A stretch of DNA of 64,000 bases from Terfezia claveryi (taxonomy: Eukaryota > Ascomycota > Pezizomycetes > Pezizales > Pezizaceae), in the NCBI GenBank assembly GCA_015179025.1, contig WHUX01000045.1:248001-312000 (forward strand), in the 5' to 3' direction. A program made the position numbers and the translations under genes. Shown here one piece after another: positions 36,694-49,000 of this stretch (its first letter is position 1; each line of letters starts with the position of its first letter). The notes beneath the pieces were generated by a model, which saw nothing but the letters and a program-made list of their open reading frames with translations, made no database searches and was not told the DNA's origin.

Positions 36694-37140
36694 CTATGGA
36701 TGATCTAGACATCCCAAAATCCCTTCACCGTGAAATCCTGGTTTTTGAACTGCTCGACAACAGTAACTTTGTCTCTGCGATCTATTTTCGATGCAAACCC
36801 AAAACTCAGTCCCCTCATTGACGGTAACATGTCTGCAAAACAAGCTTGGAATACACTTGAGAATGTCTTCCAATCCTCCTCAACAGCCAACATATTCTAG
36901 CTAACTACGACTTTAACGGCGCACATCCATGAGCAGATCAATCCGTCATATCGTTCATCAACGAGGTGGTTGCAACAGCAACAGACCTAAAATACCTAGG
37001 TGAAGACTTCAGTGATCAGAAAATCAAACAGCAGATCCTTGCAAATTTGCTTCCAGAATACGCAACTCTAGTCACAGCTCTTATGAGAACCTGGACCGTG
37101 GATTTCCTGCATGAGAGAAGAAAACTCGTCCAAAGACAAA
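36694..37140 (+). pseudogene. Copia gag remnant
   Basis: It reads MDDLDIPKSLHREILVFELL with a frame break, then LGEDFSDQKIKQQILANLLP and EYATLVTAL, the characteristic 'leaNLPesY..lv.al' phrase of Copia gag (UBN2-type). Stops and shifts are present (for example near 36820). Confidence 0.7.
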
Positions 37141-37379
37141 AAGCCCCCTCCCAACAATACCATCCTATATATTTCTATACCCACACACGCCCTATCATGC
37201 TCATACAATTAGCTCCGGTGGCTTACGCTGCATCAGCTTCAATAGATTACACACCTAAACGTACTGAAAACACTGGACAAAAGCATTGTACGGAAGGTGG
37301 GCTTGATATAAACATCTGTTGGGTTAAACATCCACAACTTTGTCCCGCCTTATATCGAACCAGAAGCTCGAGACATCAA

Positions 37380-37690
37380 GGTATCGTACGGCTTAGCTCT
37401 ACAGAAGTGGAATTTATTGCAGGAATAGAGGCTGCTCGGGAACTGATATAGATACTAACGTTTCTTGGAAAATATCAAGATGCCGGAAAAAGTCGCACTT
37501 CTCTATGGAGATAACAAACCCACTCTACCACTGGGAAAACATTCAGAAATAGACCCCGTATCAAGCATATCCATGTCCGAAAATCTATTCATCACTCATA
37601 TGGTCGAAATCTGGCCAATGATTAATTGAATACATCGTAATGAAAGATATGATTGCGGATGCACTCATGAAAGCATTACTAAGTGAACCT
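37380..37690 (+). pseudogene. Copia RNase H and polyprotein C terminus, remnant
   Basis: GIVRLSSTEVEFIAGIEAARELI matches the Copia RNase H core (…LSSTEAEYIAL.EA..E). A frame-broken continuation includes KDMIADALMKALLSEPLPP, the usual end (DMLADiLTKpLp). It sits only about 240 bp after gag, so most of pol has been deleted. Confidence 0.7.
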
Positions 37691-40040
37691 CTGCCACCAA
37701 TGTCGGTATATATATATCCAAAAACTAATTATACCACCATCAAAAAAGAATCACACTATGTGGATGAGATTTTCCCTCTCCCGAAAACGTTCTGCGAATT
37801 AAAAAAAAAAAAAAAAGTCTGGGGCATGTTATGCGCTACTTGGTCCTATCTGACCTAATACGCAAAAGTTTTCCCGCCTATCAAACAGTAGCACTCTTTG
37901 GTCCTGTCCCACCTAAATGAATTAGTATGGGGTATGTCTCTGCCTGACCTAAATCAATCACCATCTGATAGACATTATTGCTGCAGATTTCACTATTTCC
38001 ACGAAATGTAACTGTTGTTCTTACTGCTTGTACAAGTTTCTACAATAGAATAAGAAAACAAACCCACACTGCCCTTGCACACACACAACCCAACTAGTTG
38101 TCACAGACTCATTAGAGATCAGAAGCTGGGATAATAGTGGTTCAATAGGGCAATCACGGGGGGAAGGTTTTCTATTTTCTATTTTCCATTTTTTAATTTT
38201 TTAATTTTTCTTATTATAATGTCTCTTATATGTATATATTCTGGGCCGCTCATGGGCATCGGCCGCCTACGGGCAGCACATGTCTCCGCGGGCAGTACAC
38301 CCACTATGCCCCTCACGGGAAATTTATATAATTACTACATTTATTATATAAAGTACTTGAATTAATACAAATATACCTAGCTAGAGCTATATTAATTACA
38401 TACAAGTAGGCTATTAGTTGTCCTCGGGTCGATGGAGTCATCATCCACATCAATTACGCTTTTATCCAGTGATCCAATCTGTATCCATTCAGCTAGAGCT
38501 GAGAGGTTACTGCAGTCATGGTCTGCTAACACTTTGGTATGGTGAGCATTTCAACTCATTTATACAGCGCGACTTTTCGTGAATACATGAGACAGAAACC
38601 CGAATTGCTGTAGATGCCTGCCGAGAAGCATTAGCTAAAGTGATTATGGATTTTCGAGTAGCTAGAGTATCTACAATTTCATTGTCCAAGCCCATAAGAT
38701 CGGTTGTTTGCTCGAAATCTCTGGTCGAATAAAGGTGGTATTCAGGCTATGATTTTACAATAACTTTTGCATATTACCTTTGATTGACGAGCTTGTACAA
38801 CTCTATTGGCTCGCTCAAGGAGCCCTTGGACTTGAGGTATGCGAGGTTTTCCATATTTAATTTTGTTGGAACAAGGGTAATAGGATAACCGGTCAGTATG
38901 GTTGTGGGGCTCACGTGAGATTTGGGCGCTTAAGGATTTCTCTGTTCAGGTCATCAGCGGGTATTTAAGACGGACGGCTTTCCTTACTTTCATATTATTA
39001 GTATTATCAAGCAAGCGGCTTCTCTCATATAGTATACGAAGATACTACATTATCCTCGTGAACGAGTGAATGGCATAGAACGATTTCTACAAATTTTGAT
39101 ACTCCAAGCTCATAATAAATACTCAACCTCTCCCTTAAATCCTCCACCATTATCAGACTATAAAATTTCAGAGTGGGCTATAAAGGTGAATCCGTAATGT
39201 CATTACAGATGTCACAGACTCCGACTAATAACATTAGTATCATATTACTTATACTAATCAGTTTAACTTACTACTTAGAGCAAGATAATACCACGTGCCA
39301 TAATCGTCATTTCATATAACGATCCACTTATATTGACCTCTAGAGAGCATATCAATTAGATCAACTTGAACCCATTGATATGTCTATATTTTTATAAATT
39401 GAAGTGCGTTGTGCACCAAATGCAGTAATTAAATAAATTGCCCGCGAGCGGCCCAGAACATATACTTGTATTGAATCATGAGCCCGAGGGGAGGTGTTGG
39501 TACTACATGCACTGGCTGGATAGATTAGCGATGTACTTGAGCGGAGGATCCTCTGATCCTCCCTCCTTCCAGATCATGGGAATACGAACCATTTTCGTAC
39601 TACATATCAGACTTAGAGAAAATACATGCTACACAAGTCACACTACAGTGCACACCAGTATCGTGCCCTGCAACCACCCCTGCCCAGCCACAACTGAAGT
39701 ATTTTCAGAACAAGGTAACTGAGGTTGACGACGATGTAGTCCCCCTGATTTGGCAACGATCACTACTCGGGCAAAGATGATAGCTAGTCGTATTTAATGG
39801 CTCATATAAGCTTGCCATTTCATAGAAAAATTCAAAAAAGACACTTATGTCACGGTCAGTCAAAAGGCAAAACGAGTTACCCCAGTTCACTATACTCCGA
39901 GCGCCATCACACTACTTCTTAGGTCGCCCTCGTTGTAGACTTGTGGTTTGGTAGAGATATAGTAAACTGGAGCATTAAGGAATGGATACCCGACAACCCT
40001 GCTCCCTCGTCCTTCCAATGATATTAAGGCAATTAACTTC

Positions 40041-40125
40041 TTGCCTCCACTGGGATTCGAACTTGGGCCCTCAATAAGTAAACATAACCGTAAAGTAAAG
40101 AACTTACCACTGCGCTATGCCTACT
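40041..40125 (-). other. tRNA-like relic with internal promoter boxes
   Basis: On the minus strand an A-box-like phrase TAGCGCAGTGG and a B-box-like phrase AGTTCGAATCCC occur with tRNA-like spacing. The T stem is broken (CCAAG opposite CCCAG), the mispairs being what G-to-A changes of GGG would give. No clean cloverleaf forms. It is likely a mutated tRNA gene or tRNA-derived repeat. Confidence 0.4.
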
Positions 40126-40413
40126 GTCAGTTTCAAACACCAAAGTGCTGCATTCCGCTAGAACTCTTGACTTTTTCCACTTGTCAATTCAATTGTAGAG
40201 ACAGGCGCATAGAGACAGGAAACATACGGCGCACAAAGATGATAGTTATATTAAAGTTATAACTGCAGATTTCTCCCAATATCTAGAGTGTCCAGTCGCC
40301 GCTCCTCCTCTAACCTATCACCAGTATTCTTCAATTTTGCTATAGAGGTCAGGCGGGTGAGTGAAGAAAAGCTAGATCCTTTAAACGTTTAACTCGAGAC
40401 AGAGCAATAAAAG

Positions 40414-41433
40414 TCAAACCAGCCTGGCGCTCCTTAACTCAACTACAACCTTTGGTAGTGTTAGACCCTGAGATTTATGGATAGTGAGAGCCCAAGCTAG
40501 TACCAGAGGGAACTGAGTTCGGGAACATGGTTGTGAATTGTACTCAAATCGAGCTGTGAATGGAGTGATAGGTATCACATGAGGGTGAGAATCGAGGAAT
40601 GGAGGACCTTGGTAGTGATCAACTTCAACTAACAGACACATGGGAAGCCCCCCGACTTCTGTGCTCGGTAAGAGCCCCCGCAAGGTTCCCATTGCCCCGT
40701 TAACGATACCTACCTTAATCCATAGGTTCTTTGTAATCATAATCCTTGCTTCAATCGTTAATAGGATCATAGGAGGTAAATCCCCTGCCATAGCCGACTC
40801 AAGTTTCCTTACTTCCTGTATAATACTGTAGAAATGGGTGCTGAATGTGATGATAGAGCACGATAGACAGGATTCCTTAATGAGAGTAAGTGCTTTGCAT
40901 TATAGCTTTTTACCTCTTTCCTAGTACACATCAGTGCTGTCGCACCGGCAAATGAATTCTTCTTATCCTCTGGACGCCTTCTCAAAATCCGATGTTGTAC
41001 AATAGTCAACCAGTCATTATATGTCCAGGCTCCATCTCGAGCATGCAGCAACACAGATCGAAAAAGACCTTGTTCCATTGATTCCCCTCCCTGACGCATA
41101 CTGACTTGTAGCCTAATAAAAGTTGAGAATTGCTGATAGAGGAAATAACCTCTGTCTTGCAACAAGCGGGTTGCAGGGTTTCCTCGAAGAATACCAGCAG
41201 GATTAGGCTGAATATAAAGAGGAATATCCATGACTGGAGGTAACTGTGCAAAATCTCCCATAAGGACAATATGAATACCTCCAAAGAGCCTTCCTACTCG
41301 GTCTGGAAATACTACAGCAAGCCTGCGTTCTATTCATGCTAAGAACCTCTGTCCTATCATAGACTTCTCATCAATGATAATAAGCCTTATATGTTGACAC
41401 TTTGTTTGTAGAGTAGTGATGCGTGAAGGGCTC
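40414..41433 (-). pseudogene. PIF1-family (Helitron-type) helicase fragment
   Basis: Helicase motifs appear in order: motif II as LIIIDEKSMIGQRFLA, motif III as IVLMGDFAQLPPV, and the C-terminal motif [24 protein letters not shown] follows RFLA (W to stop, a G-to-A type change), and a frameshift near 40830 separates the middle from [20 protein letters not shown]. Motif I (Walker A) is missing. The phrase set matches the PIF1 branch, including Helitron Rep-helicase proteins; no Rep domain or Helitron ends were found. Upstream (41540-41640) is a short in-frame duplication reading SPAQTTAS. Confidence 0.75.
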
Positions 41434-42105
41434 ATATCATCTTCATCAGTAGTACACAGGTCCTCCATCTATCACCTGTTGGCGTAGATGTCCATGCTTT
41501 TGAATCGAAAGGTATACGAAACCTTGAGCAAGCAACAGGATTGATTTGGTGCGAGTTCATGATTAGCACTTGAAGCTGTAGTTTGTGCTGGCGAGTGGGA
41601 GCGATTGAAGCTGTAGTTTGTGCTGGCGAGTGAGAGTGAGTGAGCTGGTAGGAGTGCTTGGTAGTTAGCACTAATCACATGGCTGCCCTCAAATCACGTG
41701 GCTGCCCTCGCCAAGATTTGCCAATATTTGCCAATATTCGCCAAGATAGCGTTAGCGTGCAAGATGTCTAACGAATTAAAACAAACTTCGTTCCAATTTA
41801 AAAATTGGCAACTTCGTTGCCAATTAACTAATTTCCTTTATTTATGGTACTCTGAACGCTCGACCTTCTCACTCTACAACCTTCCCCTCTGCAGCATTCT
41901 CAATCACTAGGTAGGTCTCCAATAGCTTTAAAAGTTCCAATACTCATACAACCAGACTACCAATCCCCCCTTTGGCCTTCATGGATCGCTTCCATCTATC
42001 TGCTGGCCTCCCCCGGGGTTGTTTTAACCTCCTTACAGTAACCATATGCTAGAGTCCAACCTATCTTGCCAACCAGATTAATGTTATCCATACGTGCCAA
42101 CCAGA

Positions 42106-43916
42106 CTACCATCGGCTACCTAAGGATGACCGACCACGGTAGGTTGACCGGGGTCAACACGCTAGCCATTTTCGGGAATCCCTGATGCTAGGCGAGCAGA
42201 GTGGTAAGCGGCCATTCTGGCTAAATTGAGATCTATGGAAACAACTACGCTCTACAACATGGTAGCCCTCATGCCCCGCCAAAATCAGCCTATATACCAA
42301 TACCTCCAGTCTACGATATGACCTCCCGGTCAACCACCCACCCCCTCGACCCCACCATATAGGCTGAATATCGGGCAGGTGAGCCTATGAGCACTAGAAG
42401 GCCTTTACCAAGCATCTATATTCGTATTAAAACAGCTTTTATAGCAGCAGCCGGACAATATAGTGAAACGGTATGCTATCAAACAATTCATTCACCGCTA
42501 CAAAATAAGTTTATTTGAGAATTCGCTAATTTTACTTGATTTATGTTGCCCTAAACCTCCTGCTCTCAAATCTGCTGCAAAATACTCATTCACAGTATTC
42601 TCAACCACCACGGAGAGGCTTCCAATAGTACCAATATGTCCCTGCATTAAAGACCAATACCGCCAACAACCCTCCAAGAAGACCCTCCCGCCCACCCCTA
42701 CTCGACCCGACCATATAGGCTGAATATCGGGCAGGTGAGCCTATGAGCACTAGAAGGCCTTTACCAAGCATCTATATTCATATTAAAACAGCTTTTATAG
42801 TAGCAGCCTACAATATAGTGAAATGATATATTAAACAAGTCACTCACCGCTGTTTATTTGAGAATGCGCTAATTATGCTATCCTAAACCACCTGCTCTCA
42901 ATCTGCTGCAAAATACTCATCTCAGCCACTACGGAGAGGCTTCTAATAGTACGAATATGCCTCTGCATTAAAGACCACCGCCTCCAATAACTCTCCCAAT
43001 AAGACCCCCCCGTCCCTCTCCATTACACCCCCCTCCCTCCATTAACCCCATGGGTCGAATATCCCCTTACACCAACCATGTGCTTAAGCCCAAGCATACC
43101 CGATACCAGTAGGAGATATATATAGTGCTAGGTGCTAGGGTAGACTCGCCAAACTAGGTAGGACCTAAGTTGGGGAAACTAGGTTAGATGCACTAGATTA
43201 GACACTGGTTACATCTAGGTGCAGCCAGTTAGACGCTAAGTCAGGTGATAAGGCGTCGTGGAAGTTTAGTTGAGTTATAGGCCTATTCGTCCAATATTTT
43301 GCCTATATGGTGGGGTCGAGTGGGGGTGGGGGGGGGGCCTTCTTAGAGGGCCGTTGGGGGTAGTGGTCTTTAATGCAGGGACATATTGGTACTATTGGAA
43401 GCCTCTCCGTGGTGGTTGAGAATACTGTGAATGAGTATTTTGCAGCAGATTTGAGAGCAGGAGGTTTAGGGCAACATAAATCAAGTAAAATTAGCGAATT
43501 CTCAAATAAACTTATTTTGTAACGGTGAATGAATTGTTTGATAGCATACCGTTTCACTATATTGTCCGGCTGCTGCTATAAAAGCTGTTTTAATACGAAT
43601 ATAGATGCTTGGTAAAGGCCTTCTAGTGCTCATAGGCTCACCTGCCCGATATTCAGCCTATATGGTGGGGTCGAGGGGGGTGGGTGGTTGACCGGGAGGT
43701 CATATCGTAGACTGGAGGTATTGGTATATAGGCTGATTTTGGCGGGGCATGAGGGCTACCATGTTGTAGAGCGTAGTTGTTTCCATAGATCTCAATTTAG
43801 CCAGAATGGCCGCTTACCACTCTGCTCGCCTAGCATCACGGGATTCCCGAAAATGGCTAGCGTGTTGACCCCGGTCAACCTACCGTGGTCGGTCATCCTT
43901 AGGTAGCCGATGGTAG
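42106..43916. mobile_element. 1.8-kb foldback element with ~630-bp inverted arms
   Basis: The left arm (about 42106-42735) and right arm (about 43288-43916) are near-perfect inverted copies, starting CTACCATCGGCTACC and ending GGTAGCCGATGGTAG. The TA at each tip could be a target duplication. The loop contains a third, more diverged copy of the inner ~320 bp (about 42712-43030) in the left-arm orientation. The frame 42463-42723 (MKRYAIKQFIHRYKISLFEN...) recurs inverted at 43557-43303, but either strand of the arms is open there, so coding is doubtful. No transposase recognised. Confidence 0.8.
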
Positions 43917-44082
43917 CGCTTGCTGAACTATCTTCTTTTCTTTTTCCTCTTAAGTCTGCATGTATCTATCCGTACTGGCATGACTTACGAAACAGCCTTA
44001 TCCGTGTTCTGGTGCCCACCTTTAATTAAACATTCTGTCATTTTGGAGCTCATGCAACAAGGATGTTTATCTAAGCCTCGTC

Positions 44083-44190
44083 GGAAGGCATTCAGGCAGA
44101 ACACGCTAATAATTCTCCTATCCTATAAAGGAAAAGTCGTAGCTTGGAAATCTAGCTTTTTTAAGAGGCAGAGAGGGCGTCATAACGAAG
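44083..44190 (+). repeat. Solitary end of a Mutator-like element
   Basis: This block aligns over its whole length with the left TIR of the element at 61.6 kb, sharing CAGGCAGAACACGCTAATAA and CTATCCTATAAAGGAAAAG, with later divergence (AAATCTAGCTTT, GGGCGTCATAACGA). No inverted partner lies nearby, so it is a relic. Confidence 0.75.
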
Positions 44191-45375
44191 GTTATTATTC
44201 TTGAACATCACAGCGATACGAGCACAAATACTCTATCAGCATGGATACCTACCACATTCCATATCTACGTGAATGCCATCCCAAAAGAAAATGTACTGAT
44301 GCTCTCTACACCACTACTATTACTAATACACTATAACATTCAACCTTACACCTGCTTACTTTGTCCCCACTAAAGGCTGTCGTTCCGTATACTCGTAAGA
44401 AGGAAAACACTCATGCTTCACTGATCATGGGAGGGGCTGAGTGGGTTGTAGAAGGTGTAAGAAGTGCTCTTCCAATACATGTGCAAACATGTGAGCACGT
44501 CAACAACATGTAAGCATATATGAATACGGAGGAGATATGTATATATAGACTGCTAGAACCCCTTAAGGCAGAGATATAGATCAATTAAGCAATACATCTC
44601 TCTCATAAACAAGCCTCCAATATCTACGTTCATATCCTAAGATCTCATAATCCTTACGGAAGAGAGTGCAATCCAGCACGATAATTAGTCTAATTGTCAC
44701 TGCAATAACCATCCGCTATCGCCTATCAACAAAAATCCGGAAAACAATGAAAGATAGCTCTTGTCCTAAACTGTATGAAAACCTGTTATAAAGTGAGTCG
44801 TATAATTTCTGATAATAGAAACATCTGACTGAGATACCGGAGGTTTTTGAGGTTGGTAGACTTTGAAATAAGATAAAATATCCAACATTCGAGTAAAGAC
44901 TGCTTGTCAGATAACTGATATAATAGACTTGTGTAGGCTCAGCTAATAGAGCTTTTCCCGTTCAGTGACTTATTTGGCGAAAGCGTGAAAAGAGCAATAT
45001 ATTGCTAAATCTTCATTGCTTAAGAGAGCATGCCGGAAGATTCCCCAAAGATCTCTTCATTATTTTTCGCATAAAAACTGCTGTTCCTTTAAGAGAAACG
45101 TACCAGATAACTTTATATAGTGAACAAAGGCACTCGCGTTCTCCTTGACTAGCCGGATTACCTTCTTAATTCCGACTCTCCCACTCACCCACACAGTAAA
45201 CAAAAAAATCAAGCGTCCAAGCCCTTATTCCTCCGATAATGTAATGATGTTAGAGGTATGGAGGTGTCGGTACGGTTTAGGTTGAGATTCAGCGAAATCT
45301 CGTGCGCTTCGGTTGTGATAGATTAAAGCAAAAAAGTATATGTTGTAAAAGTAATGGATCAGGTGCCAGGGTACC

Positions 45376-45484
45376 GTAGTCTGGTTGCACTATCCCTCGC
45401 AGTGCCAGGGTGTTGTGCCAACCACGTAGTTTCATTCATACCCACCTGATCTAGTCTGGTTGGCAACACCCTTCTGTGGGCGGT
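45376..45484. repeat. Cluster of TAGTCTGGTTGGC-type motifs
   Basis: GTAGTCTGGTTGCA (45376), an inverted GTTGTGCCAACCACGTAG (ending 45429) and CTAGTCTGGTTGGCAACACC (45451 on) lie within 109 bp, with a shared neighbouring phrase (ACACCC..CTG). Probably overlapping remnants of one small repeat family. Confidence 0.6.
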
Positions 45485-46053
45485 ACGTGCCTATATGCAG
45501 TAGGTATTCGTCATGACGAACCTAGTCTGGATTGACGAACCCAGACACGACTTTTCTTCCACCTCGTCGAAGTACCTACTTAAGTACATATACTGTAGAG
45601 CTGAAGCCCGACCCCGGGTTCTGACTTCGAAATATGGCTGTGCTGAAAGTCGCTTTAAAATGCGACCAAGGCTGCAGCGACCTTTGGTAGCAGGCAGTGG
45701 TGGCCGAGAAGTGTATGTATCTATGTCGAGTACCTAAAAACAGTCATTGCAAGGCTCCATCCCCATGTATGTCTCACAATGCAAGCACTTATTCGTCCAT
45801 AACTCCAGAATAGGTACCGGTAACGTACGTAGATCATTTCATGGTGCCGGAGAATATTTATATATTTTCACCTGGCCTAGAATGATTCCAACCAAATCAA
45901 TCTCGTATTTCAAGTTTCGGAATATACTGTTACGGAGTAAGTATTTCAGGGCATTGCCACCACAAGGGGCATATAATTCAAAAGGCATCAGCGGAACATT
46001 ATTCGAATACTAGGAATCCTAATTCGGGGCCAACTTGAGCCCCAAGCCGTGCT

Positions 46054-49000
46054 ATGGCGAACAGCACCTCAAAATTCCAAGGTGATGAATTTTCCAACAA
46101 TCTATTTACTGACTTAGGTAAGCTTCTCTCTTCTTGCCTATAAAGTTTCACGAGGGATATAGATTGAGCTATCTAGAGAATAAGTAGGAAAAACATATTT
46201 AGATATTAAACCCCTTGGCTGATCAATTTAATATAGGCCCTCTCCTGGCACTATTTGGTGAACGCGTTGCAACACAATACCTAAGGCACAGCACTAGCAA
46301 GTTAGAGTCCCTTATATTCGCTTGCGCACCCTTGGGAATTTTAACAGCCGTCACATCAGCGATCCGCGTAGGCGGGAGTAGGAAATTGAAGGCACTAATA
46401 GGAAGAGCTGAGGAGCCTGATGCGGTGGCGGAGATTGAACTAGTCAGGTAAGGGATCTTACAGAAGGTTGTAGCAAACTTTACTCCTGAAGTAGGTACTA
46501 ATCTTCGTAGTTCTACATCGGCGGATGTTTGTGAGCTTTGGAATGGGGTTGGCCTGGTACGGATAGTTGGGAAACCTCATATCTTGGAGTTGGTCATTGA
46601 TGAAGGTTTGTGTATAATCTGTAATCAAATTATAATTTAGAAGAATATTTGCTGATTGAGGAACCAACCATAGAATTACTCCGGACTAGTGGGACTACCA
46701 CTGAGCTTGGGATTGTGCAGCATGATTATGGCCTCTATACACGGAAGGAAGGAATGAAACCTCTTGAAGCGGATGTAAGTTTCTTTCTGAAATACCAGGG
46801 CTCGTGATGCAAAGCTCGATGCTTTTCGGCTAATTGTAATGGGTTGTCACTTGTAGGTCGAGCAGTCAATAGCTGCGTCCATTGCTCCCAATATATCACT
46901 GAATACAATTGGAGGTTTTATAAACAGCTGGGAGGTTCATATAGTTGCTGTCATTGGGGTCATACTACAGCTAGCCGTTTTAGCTATTGATGCCGCAATC
47001 ACATACCACTGGCGTTTACTCAAGGCTGGAAGACATGTTGCGAGATATGCTTTTCCATTAACCTGCATTGGAACCTTAGGTATTGTTTTCGGTATGTATC
47101 TCTGTGCTTATATAATTGAGGTCAGCACAAAGGAGCTGCAGTGGTTACCCAATTCCGTCACTAAGAGAAATTCCGGGGATAAACGATATCGCATCCTCTG
47201 GGTGCAGAAGGGCCAAACTGTCGGTGATCAAGGATTCGGATCCTACGCGATATATGCCCCATCCGAGAATCATACGCTTATGACCTCACATCGCCGACCA
47301 GAAGTGGCTTCAAAGTTACACGGACTGACCATAACGGCTACGGTTGTGAGCTTTGGAGGTGAGAGATTAATTGACCCTTTAATTCTGCCTGAATATAATG
47401 GGACTGAGCTGACTTCGTTGCTGGATACAGCATTCATTCTTCAATTCGTCGGGTTAGTAGTTTTTTTTGTTACCCTGCTATCGTGCCAACAAGACACACT
47501 GCTATCCAAAACTAAATCTCCCTTTAAGTGTCTCAACTACTGGTCGAGGGTGTCAAATTTTACTATAAATTTCATCACTAATTGTTGGCGACCCAAGTCA
47601 GTCTTCGCGCGATGCATTATTCGGCCTTCATTGCACAACTTGGAGCCACTATCATCATGATAGTGCTGCGAGTCGCTATTCGGCGGCATATCTCCCAGGA
47701 ACCCAGAAACAAACCCAGGCCACTGAGAATGAGACTGCGCCACCCGTTCCCCAGCGGTCCAATGAATTCGAACTTATTCCACTCTCTGGACCCAAGCATC
47801 CAGTCCAGGATCAGCACCCTGGGAGATATACAGTCCAGGAGCTGATTGATGAGCATGAGTTGGATATGATTGCAATGAAACTCCAGGAATGCAAACTTTG
47901 GCAGGTTGTCACATTTTTGTGGCCAGATCAGGATACACGACCACCTACAGATATCTCAGCAGAAAAGATCGCTGGGAACGTCCTTAAAACGAGGATCAGG
48001 CTTATGGCGCTGTTGCAGTCACCATGGCACACTGAAATCGCGGAACAAGCAAAAATGCTGTCAGAAACTATGGCAGATATGATGAATTATCTGTGGAATT
48101 CAGATGCTGTATTGGGAAGCGTACCGAAACTCACGGCAGATTTTGCCAGCATGAAAGAATTATGCTGGAATATTCCAATCGAAATCCGATCCAATGGTAG
48201 TAATGGCAATAGTGTGCAGTCAATCTCATTGTCTCTAACACGACAACAACTTGCGGACGATAAATGGAAGCCGTGGGAGGCCGATGTGACTCAAGTTGAA
48301 GCTGTTTTACAGCTATGGATGTTGCGACTCAGTACATACACTAAGGGCGAAGCAAATGTGCTCTGGGTGTTATGCCCTGGCGATGATTATACTGCGACTA
48401 TAATTGTGGATTGGTGGGTCGGGAGAGACGCTGGTTGTGTGAGTGATAAGACTCTGGAAGCTATTTGTAAGGAATATGGAATATCAACTTTTTCGGAGTG
48501 CGACGAGGGGTCGTCAACAATGGGCCTCGATATCAAAAATTATTTCATCTGTTGTATTGGGTTTAATCCAGATACTCCTAGACCTGTTGACAACAAAGGA
48601 TACCAAGTTACCCAAGCCATTGTCCAACATATGGAACTGGGAACCTTCGCTGCCCAATACATTTTGCATACATTCCTTGCTCGCCTTGCGCACTCCATAG
48701 ATGAGGTCACAACCCCGACAGTTGTAAGAGACGAACAAGCAACTGGGCCTCTGCTACGTAATGACACAATCACGGATCTCGCACTTAAAGTACAAGAGCG
48801 CGGTTTATGCACCATAGCAGAAGCGTACAGAATGGTTTTATGCGCCTTTACCGCAGCCGGCAAACTTCCTGTTCCATACCGACAAAGTGCGGACCCATTT
48901 CTTGTCCTGTACCAAAAGGCACTCGAGCTTGGTCATAAGTTCAAAGGCAAAAATGATAAGACTTCCCCAGCTGCCTTGAGAGCAGAAAAGATCTATGAAG

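Larger units (their letters stand above)
36456..39606 (+). mobile_element. Decayed Copia-type LTR retrotransposon
   Basis: A 5' LTR (about 36456-36629) and a shorter 3' LTR (about 39495-39601) share the end block holding a GGAGGATC-ctct-GATCCTCC hairpin and ACGAACCATTTTCGTACT. Both start TGTTG. A purine tract (gaggggagg) sits directly before the 3' LTR, and a candidate primer-binding phrase (ggttatgaaagc) follows the 5' LTR. A possible 5-bp duplication, acata, flanks the pair (36451-36455 and 39602-39606). Internal coding is reduced to gag and RNase H pieces; integrase and reverse transcriptase are gone. The stretch from 37860 to 39490 is AT-rich and unrecognised. Confidence 0.65.
43917..46053. 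other. Spacer with repeat relics
   Basis: Apart from the MULE-like end at 44083-44190 and the motif cluster at 45376-45484 I see no gene. The remainder is AT-rich. Confidence 0.4.

Noticed and set aside
42463..43557. Protein encoded in the foldback arms (MKRYAIKQF...)
   Set aside because: Identical frames arise only because the arms are inverted copies; no domain, and the opposite strand is equally open.
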